In this document: positions 10,865 to 22,622 of the stretch, one piece after another | How positions within the stretch are numbered: position 1 is the stretch's first letter | How the letters are laid out: each line of letters begins with the position of its first letter | DNA from: Manduca sexta | Taxonomy: Eukaryota > Arthropoda > Insecta > Lepidoptera > Sphingidae | DNA length: 64,000 nucleotides | NCBI RefSeq assembly: GCF_014839805.1 | Contig: NC_051139.1 | Span: forward strand, 3,534,001 to 3,598,000 | Direction: 5' to 3' | Position numbers and translations under genes: made by a program | The notes under the pieces: generated by a model | The model's input: the letters and a program-made list of their open reading frames with translations, nothing else | Told to the model about the DNA's origin: nothing | Database searches by the model: none

Positions 10865-11060
10865 TAAGTTTTTTTATTGCTTTGAATGGTCAGACGAGCT
10901 TGCCGCTCGCCTGATGGTAAGCGATACGACCGCCCAAAAACAATAGAAACACCATCCAACACCTTGAATTACAAAGTATTGTTTGGTATTCCACTGCGCT
11001 CACAATCCTGAGACATGAGATGTTAAGTCTTAAATCCAGTTACAATGTTATTTATTATAT
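10865..11060 (-). mobile_element. Interspersed repeat family R1, partial
   Basis: Contains GCTCGCCTGATGGTAAGCG followed by ATACGACCGCCC, the CACTGCGCTCAC segment, and CCTGAGACATGAGATGTTAA. The family recurs at 13490-13860, 38150-38490 and 44705-45050 and is widespread in Lepidoptera. Read as a retroelement 3' end. Confidence 0.65.
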
Positions 11061-11421
11061 GCATAAAAATATGTCTAGAATTGGATATGGAATTGTCCTT
11101 TCTTTTTCAAGATTCGGTAGCCAAATTTTTATTGTATTCGAACGCATTTTTTTTTTACTCATCGGTGACCACGTAATGAATTTCGTTAATTAGAGCATAG
11201 TCACATCAAAGTCATTTCGACACGGTTTACATCATATCTTGGCAATCATAAAACTAAAGCTACTCTTAAAACTTCAAACGTTCTAATCAATCTCTACTTT
11301 TTGTAATACATATATTATGTATGCAAAGTTACCTAAACTTCGTGCTATTTGGTCAAAGACGCTCTTAATAGACTTTAAGTTAAAGATTTAACAATAGCTG
11401 AGATTTTTTTTTCTTGAGTTA

Positions 11422-11640
11422 ACTGCCTCGGTGGCGTAGTTGTATCGCGTGCGCGGTACGACCACTACTCGGAAATCCTGGGTGCAAATCCCGTGTCGAC
11501 CAAAGTGAAAGGATTTTCTGCTTACTATCAGTTTGGAATTCATACCCGATATGCCAATATAGAATAAAACACACTTGGTCAAAAATGGATACCCCGGTTT
11601 CACCTCTGCCTATCCTTTTGGGTAAAAAGGCGTATCGTTC
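11422..11640 (+). mobile_element. tRNA-headed SINE
   Basis: The left end looks like a tRNA gene: a box-A-like GGTGGCGTAGTTG and a box-B-like GGTGCAAATCC separated by about 45 bases, then a body with TCAGTTTGGAATTCATACCC and the CACCTCTGCCTATCC tail region. The allelic copy is at about 40685-40905 on the other strand. The degenerate box B and the continuing body argue against a functional tRNA gene. Confidence 0.7.
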
Positions 11641-12129
11641 TTACTTTTAAGAAAAGCCAAAATCCTTGATGGCATTTTTACAATTTATGGATAGGTGTTA
11701 TGTATAATATCAGAAGAATGAAATGATTTCTTATGTTTACGCGTTTTAGCCATTGAATCAAAATTATTGTATAAGTATATTATTTCAAGAATGGAATGTT
11801 TAACGGCTTAGTATTGTTTTAACAATTAATAGATAAATATAAATAATAAACACATTACCCGAACATTCCCAACACGCCGAATCTAAACACGTCACCATGT
11901 CACAAAACATCCGCCCGAAACAAACACTATCCAGACAACATCGCACTATTTATGCCGAAATGGCAACGCCACGGCTACCGAAAATGGCTTTAATTAACTC
12001 CCCCTGCCACCCTGTTTTAAAAAAATTGTCTTGAAGCTGAAAATATATATTATCGTTTTGTTTTTTAATTGTTTTTTGCTATCGATGTGTAGTTAAATTA
12101 AGGAGACCTTTAAGTTAGAGACTACAGAG

Positions 12130-12430
12130 CTTTAAAAATTTATATATACATACATACATACATTGTATCACGCTTCTATCTCGTAGATGTAGGCAGAGAC
12201 TATGGATTGCCACTTTGCACGATTCGGGCATACTTATCTCGCTTCCTCCACTTTCATCAATATTTTAATGCATCGTCCCGGTTCAGGGTACTTCCGGACT
12301 AGCCTTTACTAAGAATCTCAGATATCTGACATTCGAAGGTTCGGTGTGGTCGACCCCTACCGGCTTTTCCATCCAAATTTGTACTACATAAATAGTCTGA
12401 TTTGATAGCATTCGACATATTTATAGGCTT
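12130..12430 (+). repeat. Dispersed repeat with (CATA)n start
   Basis: A short CATA microsatellite (about 12147-12163) is followed by a segment with GGCAGAGACTATGGATTGCC, GGTTCAGGGTACTTCCGGAC and AGATATCTGACATTCGAAGG that I recognise as a type of lepidopteran interspersed repeat. The partner is about 39750-39980 in C3, where another insertion interrupts the microsatellite. No coding content is seen. Confidence 0.4.
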
Positions 12431-12599
12431 AATCAGAGAAGGTATTACAAAGGTTTAATATACGCCTGTAATGGCGGTAGTGAATGCCGAATCTAAAATT
12501 CTGCTTTTCGTCCAACGCCACGACCAATGAGAATCACTGCCCAGATGATCGTAATTATTTTAGACTGCACTAATTCTATTAATAAGTTACGTAGTGGTA

Positions 12600-12835
12600 G
12601 TTTGCTCCATTTATATGTAAATGGAATCGAAATTTTCATCGGAAATAGATAATACTTGCAGTTTTTGCATTTCAAAATTGGTGATACCTTTTTATTCCGT
12701 TTTCGCTTATATTCATCCCATGGTTGTCTGTAAGGGATTGCCTTGTAAGATAAGACCGCCATTTGTACTTTTTACTCGTTTCTTGTACTATATTTTTTGT
12801 TTCTGGTTTACAATAAAGTATAATAAATAAAAATA
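12600..12835 (+). mobile_element. LINE-like 3' UTR tail
   Basis: The order 'ttgccttgtaagataagac...tttgtactttttactcg...acaataaagtataataaataaaa' resembles the 3' end of an insect LINE with a polyadenylation-like AATAAA run and an A-rich end at about 12835. Allelic copy on the minus strand at about 39140-39360. Coding part absent. Confidence 0.4.
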
Positions 12836-13489
12836 CTAAGTCAGTTTTGGTACCTTCTTGATTATAAAACAATATTTTCTAACACCATTAGTATTATTTT
12901 GAAATTTAAATAGCCTTAAGTAGCTCTTGTGTGAAAAAAGCGTCAATACTGCGATATTTAATCTTGGTCCTTTTTTCTTTTTGTTTGAAATTCGGCAGCG
13001 CCCAGACAATCCGTGACCAGGCGCCGATAGCGAAACCCGTAACTCAAACACCAAGAACGGAACAGCTTCCAACTTTATTTCGGCTTCTTTTTTCAAACTT
13101 CTTTCAATTTGTGCCTGGCTTCGGCAGAAACGGATGCAATCAACTTTGTAATTAAATTGGTAATTTAATTTGAATTTTTGCTTACGAACTAAAAATGTTA
13201 GCTGGATGATATTTTTATTACTGGCAATAAAGGAGAATGAATTGTAATGGACTGCTTATGGTGCTTTGCAATTACTTTAGACGTTTTCGTATCTTCAATT
13301 TAATTTAGGTTAATTTTCAATGGGTGAAAGTGATGATTAATAATGGTTTTTGTACTTTCCATTATATTAATATTCCTCGTGTACTGTCCCACTTCTGGGC
13401 ATGAATCTGCTTTGTAAGTTTAGGCTTTATTTACATTTGTTATAGTTATATAATTTCAATTTCAGGTTCACATATTAATTACCTACGTT

Positions 13490-13860
13490 TTTTTTGCTTT
13501 AAGTAACGAGACGAACTTGCCATTCGCCTGATGGTGAGCGATACGACCGCCTATAAACAATAGAAACACCATGCAACGCCTTGAATTACAAAGTATTGTT
13601 TGGTATTCCACTGCGCTTGCCATCCTGAGACGTGAGATGTTAAGTATTATTATGTCCAGTAGTTACACTAGCTACAATATCGTTTTAACCGGAACACAAC
13701 AATGACTACACACTGCTGCTTGGCGGCAGAAAAAGACATTGCGGTGATACCTACCCAGACGGACTCTCACAAAATATGAGCGACCTACCACCAGTAAAAC
13801 TTTTACATTGCGTTACTAAATGAAACCACATATTGGTCTGTATAACCTATGGTCATTAAA
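13490..13860 (-). mobile_element. Interspersed repeat family R1, longest C2 copy
   Basis: Carries both ends of R1. On the minus strand it starts near GTAAAAGTTTTACTGGTGG and ends in the GTATCGCTCACCATCAGGCG...CTCG tail. The start module (GGTGGTAGG followed by a GTCCG...GGTAGGTATCACC block) is shared with R2, so both are probably 3' ends of related retroelements. The allelic copy is 38150-38490. Confidence 0.65.
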
Positions 13861-14214
13861 TTATATCAAAATAATTTCAATATAAATTACTAGCAGTCTT
13901 TAAATCACAAATGGGACAACTAGATAATAAAAGACTTGGTAACAGAACAAGTCATTTCAAATAACTCGTATTTCTATGTACTCGACGTTCGTAATTCGCG
14001 ACAGCTGTGATGATTCGTCAATTTGCTATTGTCATGCTTAGTCAGCTGCCCCAGGGTTGCAGACGAGGCCGCGGGAACTCCAACAAGTGGAAGACTGACG
14101 TTGTGTTGTAAGTTCTGATTATGATAATGTTGGAACTGTGAAGGTTGCAATGTATGGAATTGCATGGTTTACCACTTGCACGTGGTTAAATAAATTATAG
14201 TTTTACTCTGCCTA

Positions 14215-14415
14215 TTTTATAATGTACACGAGGTGTTTAACTCGGCATAGTAGTCCACGTAAGTTTACCGCGTTCGGAGATCATTCCGAGTATATTCGGT
14301 TCCAACAGGCCGGCATAATTGTATCGACTGCCGTGGGGCAATCATGTCTCGTCAGTCGACATTTTTTTAGACTCCACTTACCATTTGGTATAGTGGGGTC
14401 ATTTTGCCATATACA
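14215..14415 (+). mobile_element. R2 repeat, partly decayed
   Basis: Matches R2 through ATTCGGTTCCAACAGGCCGG, TGTATCGACTGCCGTGGGG and the CAGTCGACATTT segment. The proximal CCGCCCGGATAGCGACC part has degenerated. The allelic copy on the minus strand is 37565-37770. Confidence 0.65.
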
Positions 14416-15599
14416 AAATATAAATAGCACGTTGTGGTCGCATTGGTAGCATTCCCAGCGTACTATGAAACGAAAGAGTAAAAGTGATGCCCGCAAAACA
14501 GATTTTTTATTTGCCTGATCGGACTACAAATGACAGCATGAACTCGGATTATTCCACAACAACCAAACCATATATTGACAAACTATATCACCAACTATAG
14601 AAATAAAAATCAAACAAAAATAACCCGTAAATCATTCGTAATTAAGTGTAAACTCCAAAAACAACCATAACCCGTCACCATTTCTGACATTATTAACCAG
14701 CGGCATCTCCGAACGGAACATTTGACATTTTCATTAATCAATACTCAGTTCTCGTCTCAATGGACGCCCGTTCACAGTGATTGAACAGGGAGTAAGGTAC
14801 TGCGGCCTTTGTTCCCTGGACACGGACCTACGGCTCCAGTGGAAAATGGGCCATCCACGCAGAAATAGTTATTGAATTGAATGTTACATGAAGTGTCTTG
14901 GATTAAGGGTTTAGGCATGAATATTTTTAACAGAGGTCACACTTAGCTTAGTGTCAAAAGGTAATATTGTAATCGAAATTTGAACAGAATAATTTCAAAT
15001 ATGGAATTTCAAATACCGTTTAAAAAAAATGCGACAGATGGCTGTATCGGAATGTATCCATAATGTTTATCAATGGTATTCCGAACTAAACGCAAAATAT
15101 GTCAGGGAAATATAATTTCGAGAAAACCTACGTTTCGTAAATATAGCTTTCTTTTCACTTTACAGATATTTTCTTTAATTATTAAATGGAATTTATATAG
15201 TATATTGGTTTAGTTTTTATGTCACTAAAAATATCAAAAATCTTTGGTGCATACCTTTTTTTACACGGCACATTGTTATGAAAAGTATTATGCAACCGAA
15301 TGAAGAATGCTTGGCTAGAGTTTAGCGCGTATAGCATATAGCATATAAATACCAAAGACCGGATACCACTCAGAACTTCGACTCATAAAGAATATGAACA
15401 CACTTACAAGGCTATGTGTGTGTATGTACGTCGTGTGGGAACACTGTCACACCATGCCTCCTATATAAAAGGAATATACGCCTTAATACAGTACGTTAAT
15501 TAGTTACTACTACAATCTAAATAATCAGCTGTATATTACGTACCCATAAAGCTTGTAATCTATAGCTATTAAAAAAAATACATATGAGGATAACAATTT

Positions 15600-15800
15600 T
15601 CCGACATATTTAACACTTCTCTAAGGTTCTGGGTTCGGGTTCCAAGTCGGGAAAAGTGATATTGTGTTTTTCTTTTTAGTATCAGTCTGGAATGGAATTT
15701 GTGCCAGATAAGGCGGTAGGCTCCATGGGGCGGAACACAGAGGCGAAAATTCGGTGCCATGGTTTCACCTCTGCCCAACCCTTCAGAAATAAAATGAATG
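15600..15800 (+). mobile_element. tRNA-headed SINE, head damaged
   Basis: A box-B-like GGGTTCGGGTTCC (about 15632) leads into the SINE body (AAAAGTGATATTGTG, TCAGTCTGGAATGGAATTTG, GGTTTCACCTCTGCCCAACC). Box A is no longer clear. Allelic copy at about 36190-36395. Confidence 0.6.
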
Positions 15801-16189
15801 TATATGAAAATTTCTTGCACTTTGATGTTAGCTTTACCTTTTTACTTTCGCCGTATAAAATGTGAAGTATTCTGCTTTGTAGCAAATTCTGACCGCAAGC
15901 ACGCAAACGTGTTTGTGAATAATGTTCAAGGTCGGTGACCCTGGCGGCAGGATCAAGTACCACTACATTAAGTTAAATATTAAAGGTGTAAAGATATGTT
16001 CTATTTTGGTTTGGATAGAATAACTCCGCTTTGGGAATAGAATACATAAGGTGCTTGAAGTATACAAAGAGTGAGGTATACAAGGTGACGTTTCGTCATA
16101 AAATAACAATACTCATTGAAAATCAGCGCTGAGGTATCGGACTGGTACTGCAGCAAGAAGGTGAGTGAGGGTTCTCATTGTTGGCAGAA

Positions 16190-16300
16190 TAGGTATAATT
16201 TATTTTTCTAATTTTATGTTTTTATTCTCTTTTTGTTACTATGTGTACGTTATACTGTTTGTGTGCAATAATCAAATCTTTCTTTCTTTCTTTCTAAATC
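16190..16300 (+). mobile_element. LINE-like tail ending in a (TTTC)n microsatellite
   Basis: The sequence '...tctttttgttactatgtgtacg...tgtttgtgtgcaataa' followed by TCTTTCTTTCTTTCTTTC is the usual form of a LINE 3' end with a simple-repeat tail. The allele on C3 (about 35690-35760) has a shorter run. Confidence 0.45.
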
Positions 16301-16799
16301 AAAAGAGTAAACCCAAAAGATTTTCTTACCATTAACAAATTTGAACATCGATAGTAAAATTATAATGATTTCTTATGTTTACGCGAATGTTAGATATTGT
16401 AATAAAACTATTTCAATGCATTCCTGACGAAGGTTTAGGTTAATAGTACATTACGGTTTTATTATTGATGATTACTGTTGAAGAAGTTCCGTAGTTGTAG
16501 TGTGCTGTGGTTGAACAACTTTGTAACACAATGATTTTCACGTGGGATAAACTGGGAACAGATAATTAATACAAAAAATGGGAAAAAAATACAATAGGTA
16601 TAATAAAGCTCTTGTAACCTATCTAACTATTCTAATAAAAGAAAACTTTCGAATTCTGTTGAGTCACGTCAAGTTTGTATGGGAACTGGGCAACTTCCAT
16701 GATTGTTAAGAGGCAATCGTGGATAAATATTATACATAAATAAAAAAAATGTATCTATAGACATTCATAGGAACAGAATGCACAAAATATTTTTTTTAT

Positions 16800-17040
16800 A
16801 TGTGCACAAAAAAAGTGACTCCTCTGCACCTATTGGTAAATGGAGTGTGGCCCAATAGAATGTTGACTGACGAGAGATGATTACCCCTCGGCAGTCGACA
16901 CAATTATGCCGGCCTGTTGGAACTGGATATACACAGGCTAATCCCGGAACGCGACAAGTGAGCCACTGTGGCGGGTTTTAATATCTTGTGTACGGTGGTT
17001 GCTATACGGGCGGATATAAAATATGTTCTACCACCAGCAA
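16800..17040 (-). mobile_element. R2 repeat, near full length
   Basis: On the minus strand this holds the complete R2 order from TTTGCTGGTGGTAGAAC through ATATCCGCCCGTATAGC and GTTCCGGGATTAGCCTGTG to the CACTTTTTTTGTGCAC end. Allelic copy 34935-35180 (+). Confidence 0.7.
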
Positions 17041-17794
17041 ATGTAACGGTTCGCATGCCTATTTCTTTCAAATAATGAAATGTTTTTCTCTGATTTCTAC
17101 AACGTTACTAATATATGATCCAATAGCTTCATGGAGATACCAAAGATTCTTGCTTCATCACATTCATTACACAGTTATATCGCTGACAAAGGAATTCCTA
17201 GACTGGAATTGAAAGGACTTATTTAATTTATTTCTTTGTTATTAAAGTTTAAATCCCAGTGATAAATCTAAAGTCTTCAAACACGTTTTCGCGTCTCCAA
17301 CAGCCGTTATATCCCTTCCAACTAAGCTGAAATAGTAGAGAAAAATAACCCGAACACTATTGCGACTGGGTCGTATTACTTTGAAGGCTATACACTAGTT
17401 CACTCTGTAGGGTTGACACAAGTTTCTATTTCTGTTAAAGTATGCTGTTATTTTAGATTAAATTTAAATATGAATAAATATTAAGAGAAGCATGCCATAG
17501 CAAAGTCTGCTTTATAAAATTATAATATTAACATTATCTGTAATAAAAAAAGCTAGAAAGTACGTCCCGTCGAAAAAAACAATTTGTAATTTGTCTAAGT
17601 TAATTCTATACTGACAATTATTATTTAGCAATTTCTATATCGAAGCGGTATTTGAAAGTAATTACAGTGATTTGCAATTAGACAGTTATTAAATTATTTT
17701 CTTCAAATACATTGAAAGTATTTAGGGCGCGCCTGGTTCCATTCTTAAAAACAGCGATTTTTAAAAAGAAATAAAACACGTACGTACGTTTGTA

Positions 17795-17920
17795 AAGCCT
17801 GCCAGCCTGCATTAGGCCAGCATGGTGAACTAACGCCTAGCCCTCACTGCAGAAAGGAAGCCGGTGTTCACCAGTGGACAGTATATAATATAGGGCTAGT
17901 GTTACTATATTAATAAAAAA
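17795..17920 (+). mobile_element. Interspersed repeat family R3
   Basis: The string around GCATTAGGCCAGCATGGTG, CGCCTAGCCCTCACTGC and CCAGTGGACAGTATATAATA matches a family found also at 24784-24890, 43790-43990 and 57850-57990. I recognise it as a common lepidopteran repeat. Allelic copy at about 34060-34190 (-). Confidence 0.55.
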
Positions 17921-17950
17921 GCCATACCCAAAAATACCATCAGCCCTGGT

Positions 17951-18150
17951 TTAAGTAAGGGTGGTAGAAAACGTCGGCATTGCTGGGTCGGAATTAATTT
18001 GTAGATAAAATTTAAGAGGCTTACCGAACAAATACCTTTCAGTGGGCTTTGACGCTGACCGCTCGCGTAAAATTTCAACTACAGAAACTTTTGCCTTTGC
18101 TGTGTGTGTAGTTTTAGGGCGCTGTTGGATTATGTTGTTCATTTTTATTC
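17951..18150 (-). other. Invariant block, possible coding exon (C2 copy)
   Basis: About 200 bp are identical to the C3 copy (33830-34026 reversed), although flanking sequence differs by several percent. On the minus strand a frame starts at an internal ATG (MNNIIQQRPK), continues with AKAKVSVVEILRERSASK and PTERYLF, and meets a good donor, TTCG|GTAAGCC, near 18031. The 22 codons upstream differ at six residues between alleles, and the C2 copy lacks the upstream ATG, so only the identical part could be coding. I do not recognise the product. It could equally be a conserved non-coding element. Confidence 0.3.
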
Positions 18151-20160
18151 GTTTAAAGGACTTTGGCTGTTGTTTCATATTTCGAGTTTCCGAAATATTT
18201 AATGTCGTATTATTAGACAACAGAGTTTCGCTCTGAAGTGCGATATTAGCTGAGACACTGTCAAATTAAGGTTAGCATCTTAAGATTGTCTAAAACCGCA
18301 GACTCTGCAACGCGATCAGTCACGAAGGTCGATTTTCCGTCGTATGCAATGTAAACAAGATATATACTTATAATTTTCTATGCTTCTCATTACATATTGT
18401 AGTAATTTTGCCGAAAGAAATACAGTATTATTGAATTTCCAAAAAGAATGTCCTAAATAAACTCCGTTTATAAGTTAAAGTAGGGGTCAAACAAAACCCA
18501 CTTCGCTCATGAATATTGAATTCTTGGAAGACGCGGAATAAAAGTTTTTTTATACTCAACTCGGCTTTGTGCGAGTGGCGACTAAGTTTCCTCACCTAAA
18601 GCAATATGTCTTCGCTTTTTATTATAACAGAATAGAAAGAAAACTGGGATCAACTTCGGCTGTCTTTAAATTCTCTTTAAAAGTCGTTTCGTCGTTTGGT
18701 TATCGACTGGCTTGCGTGGGTATATTTATTAGTTACCAGTGGCTAAGGGCCCATATAACTGGATTACTATCGGCTTCAAATTGCAATTGATGTCGGCAAA
18801 CAAAAAAAAATATATATATTTTACTAACAAATCAATAATTTATATTTATATCATAGTGGGGTAAAATCCAATTATAATATTTTGTATTAGTACCTACATT
18901 TTGCGTCGGCTTCACAATAGAAAAGAAAACATTATATACTCTAGCGATTAGTCTGGCGCTCGGATATGTCCTATACATTTGTTTTATTGGCGTTAACGAT
19001 TGAAGAAAGACGTTTTGGTTACAGCCACAGGAAAACCAATTGGCTACTTTTTACCCCGTTATTTGGTCCCGTGGAAATATTTTACTAATATAATCTAATT
19101 TTTAAGTAGATGGCGCTGGTATCGTATGATAGTGTTATGAATGGCTTCAATGTTGGGACTTTTGGAGAGGCTTCTCATGCAAACGAAGCCGAGAGCAATA
19201 CTCAGTATTAAGTAATTTCCACATTAATTAAATACATAGTTCATTACTTTAACGTTAATTCATATAACAGTTTCCTAACACTTAATATAAAAGAAACCAC
19301 TTAGACCTTCTGAAACCACTTATATCACCTGCCGAATATAATCTACATTTTTGAACAATCGGGTCCCACGAGACGTTATCTTTTTAAAGTCTGTAAAGTT
19401 AAAATCTTTGTTACATAATTATTAAGTCATTAGTTACAGTAGGGTCTATTTTAAAACGTAGAATAATATTATGCCTAATATCCAAATGTCAAGGCAGACA
19501 ATTGAGTGCGTCCACATATTGCTTAGCTTATCCGAGGTCATTTTTACATTGCATTACTACATGAAACCACTAACTCGTCTTTACCTCTGCTAACTGCTAA
19601 TATTGTCTCAAAAATCATCTATTAATAATATTGTAGTTAAAAGTGAACATGGCGTGAGCGTGAGTGTATATCTGACCGAACGTTTGATGTTGCCGCTACG
19701 ACGAATTCTCTTAGAGTAGTAGTAGTGGCGTTAGGTAGTATAAAATTAAAATTGCTTTTTATTTATATTTATTTGTATCGAAATTACACTTTTATATTTT
19801 ACATCTGCAGTTCCGGTAACTTATTGTAAAGTGTTCTTTTAAAGAAGATAAGTATCTGGTTTCATTTAGTAACGCAATATCATAATTACAAATTTTACAT
19901 TTGGCATATACCTCATTGCAATTTTAGTTCATTGGTGGAAATTTGACTGATACCCTTAGCTTCAGTGATGTTAATATCGCATGGAAAAGAGATTTTATGA
20001 TAGCACCTAAAATAACGAGTTAATGATAGAAAAACTATATTTCACTCCGTATAAGATTTCAACTTATAAGAAAAGATATGGCAAGTCTATAATGTGTAGC
20101 AACAAAAAATCCAATTCCCATATAATTTTCAACCAATACAAACATCCTTAAAATGTATTT

Positions 20161-20400
20161 ATGGTAAAACGAAAATGCCAAACTATATTCTAAACTTATT
20201 CCATCCGCCCTCAGCTAATACAAAAAGCCAGTTTATAAACAAACATTACATCGACCAACGTGCGGATAGGGTAAGATCAAAGCGAATAACCTCTAAATAT
20301 TCCAAAAATCCGACCCGGAGGGCAACGAACCACGAAACAGGCATTCGGGACTCAGCTAGGCTTCCTAAGGCTTACGTTGTCCCCAGACTTTAGATACAGA
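20161..20400. other. Second low-divergence block (C2 copy)
   Basis: Over about 220 bp only two differences separate this from 31460-31700 reversed. An ATG-initiated 72-codon frame (20175-20393, +) is intact in both and both differences are synonymous, but its composition is unlike any family I know and it ends without clear splice sites. With so few changes the coding case is weak; conserved non-coding DNA or a recently shared haplotype segment fits as well. Confidence 0.3.
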
Positions 20401-21289
20401 CCCGAATTTTGGCGCCTAACGAGCATCTACTTAGACTTATCTCGTTCGGAAAGTAAATATTTTCGTGTAGATAAAAAAGTTATGGTCAGATTACTTACGC
20501 ACGTCTATTTTCACTTTGGGATTGTAGTTCCGGAGGTTGTGTAAGATTTTATGAGTAAAAGTTACCGAGAGGAGTTCGAGTTACTTTTAATTGGGATACA
20601 GCACCTACCATTTGCAAATGTTACTCTATTTTGGGTTTTAATTAAAGACCTTTTATCGGTGATTAACAATCTCACAACACACGACAAATAAAAAGCTGTA
20701 CCAATTTAGATTTCATGCTTTACTTCCAAATTGGTTAAGGATCCATTGCCAGCTCTAATTGTAATTCCCGCAGTCGATCCATCCTAATTTACTCGCTTGT
20801 CAACATCCCCCCTGACACCTTAATAAACCCCAACCACATCCCAGTTGGCAACACTAATTTCATATTTTATACCAGTAAGTTGGTAGACGCAGCCCGCGGC
20901 GTCCCCATCTGTGTAAGCCCAACTTTTAACGATTAGGTAAAATCGAGTTTATTTTATTCATAGGAGGCGAAACCCTCTGTGACTGAGCGTTTTTCAATTT
21001 GGACACGGATCGCTGATATCATTGAGAAGTTGGGATGTAAAAACAATTTTATGTCGGTTGAGCGGTTTTGTATATTGAAAATCTGAAGGGCATCTCCTTA
21101 CTTAACGGAGTGTTGAATATTTTGTTTGGTTTCCTAGTTTTAAATTAGATTGTTGGCAAGTATAGGCATTATTCAAGGGTCTTGGAATTCTTTTCATTGT
21201 AATTGGTTCTTTGCTCTTTGATTTATACTTTGGTGTTATTAGGATAAGTGGTAATATTTTTAATTGCATGAAATGAGTTTTGTTGGGGA

Positions 21290-21430
21290 TATATTTTACA
21301 TCCGCCCGGATTCGGTTCTAACAGGCCGGCATAATTGTGTCGTTTCGAGGGATAATCATCTCTCTTCAGTCGGCATTCTATTGGACTCCGCTCTGCTTGC
21401 CATCAGATGCAGTAGGGACATTTAAACGTA
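21290..21430 (+). mobile_element. R2 repeat with internal deletion
   Basis: The sequence jumps from CATCCGCCCGGAT directly to TCGGTTCTAACAGGCCGG, lacking about 100 bp of the R2 body that the C3 allele (30330-30570) retains. This is a deletion in the C2 lineage. Confidence 0.65.
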
Positions 21431-22235
21431 TAAAAAAAAAATATATTGTAACTAGAATTAATTGCGACTTCGCCCGCAAAAGTCCATTCGTCTCCGAAAT
21501 ACAATACTATCAGATATTAGCGTGTTGGACCAAATATAAACTTCAATTCTATTATGAGATTTCTTAATGACTTTACGAGTGCATTAAATTACTTTACTAT
21601 TAAAGGTAAAAAAAAATTATAGCAGTAAATAAATCGAAACAATAGCATTCTTCAGTAAAATACTAGTCTAAATCGATCCAGTAATTTCAGAGTTTGTCGT
21701 CTACAAACAAACTTACTAACTTTACCTCTTATGTTAGTGTAAATGTATCGACTTTGGTGTTATTACTAAAATTCATGCCACTATTTATAATAAACAACTT
21801 TTTAACTACGCAACAAATAAAAAATGGGGGCCGTTGGTAACGTCAAATTTACGAATTTTCACCAAAACTTGGCTTAGTAAAAGTTCGAAGGTAAATGGTA
21901 TAATGTTTTCATTAAGATAGTTTTCGAACGATATTTCACATAATACCAGACATTACTGAACTATAATCGAATGCCAAATGAATAAACATTTTGCCTTTTC
22001 GCAATTCAAAATATATAAGGTCTTAAACTTAATAAAAGTCGAGACGGCAATGGAAATTAAATTGGAAATACTAATAACTATAAACAAGATGAACGTCTGT
22101 ACAGGCTCGCGCCTCCAAATTAAAGTGTTTATTAATTATAATTATTACGTATTACAGGCTAATCTTATTTACATATTTTGGATACAAAAGGAAAAATTTG
22201 ACTAATATAATTAAGTAAAACCACTAAATGCTTGA

Positions 22236-22325
22236 CATGTTAGCCGGCTAACATGACAGCTACATGACATTACGCGTGTCACGGAAAAATAACCTTATTA
22301 TGTCATACATACATTAGCCGGCTAA
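22236..22325. repeat. Pair of perfect palindromes sharing TTAGCCGGCTAA
   Basis: A 20-bp perfect palindrome (CATGTTAGCCGGCTAACATG, 22236-22255) and a second copy of its 12-bp core (22314-22325) lie about 75 bp apart in a C2-only stretch; the C3 allele has unrelated AT-rich sequence there. Possible ends of a tiny foldback insertion or dyad protein-binding sites. Confidence 0.5.
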
Positions 22326-22453
22326 CATTCCAATAGCAAATGGGTTAATATAAAATAAAATTTAAAAAAAAGAGAAATTTAAGGGGAAATTACTCATTGC
22401 TAGACAGGATATTATCTTTCAAGTTTAGTTTGAAGTTTATTCTATCTATTCAA

Positions 22454-22622
22454 TCAGCCCGTAATCACGCACTGCTGAGTTTATCTTCGGCATATTACGG
22501 GATCTTCTTTGTTACGTCACTCTTCTCTATCTTGTGCGAGTCTTAACCCCTTGCTTGTATGCTTACTGGCATACCGCGCGAGGTCATCTGCCCATCGTAC
22601 TGCTGGTCTGCCTTTAATCCTT
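22454..22622 (-). pseudogene. C-terminal remnant of a LINE ORF2 (C2 copy)
   Basis: On the minus strand: KGRPAVRWADDLARYASKHT, then GLRLAQDREE, a TGA in place of the expected Trp, and a final TQQCVITG before TGA (22454-22456 reversed). The GRPAVRW..DL and AQDRE.W motifs are typical of the non-LTR C-terminus. The partner is 29225-29407. The TGA after DREE is shared by both copies and so predates them. Confidence 0.75.

Noticed and set aside
12931..13155. A small secreted peptide: hydrophobic start LILVLFSFCLKFG and a Cys-containing end, open in both alleles (also 38821-39045 reversed).
   Set aside because: It begins with GTG, has no upstream ATG before an in-frame stop, and three of the few differences change residues. 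Treated as a chance frame.
13974..14165. A 63-codon frame present in both alleles (also 37820-38011).
   Set aside because: About seven residue changes in 63 codons between alleles shows no protein constraint, and it lies beside an R2 repeat.
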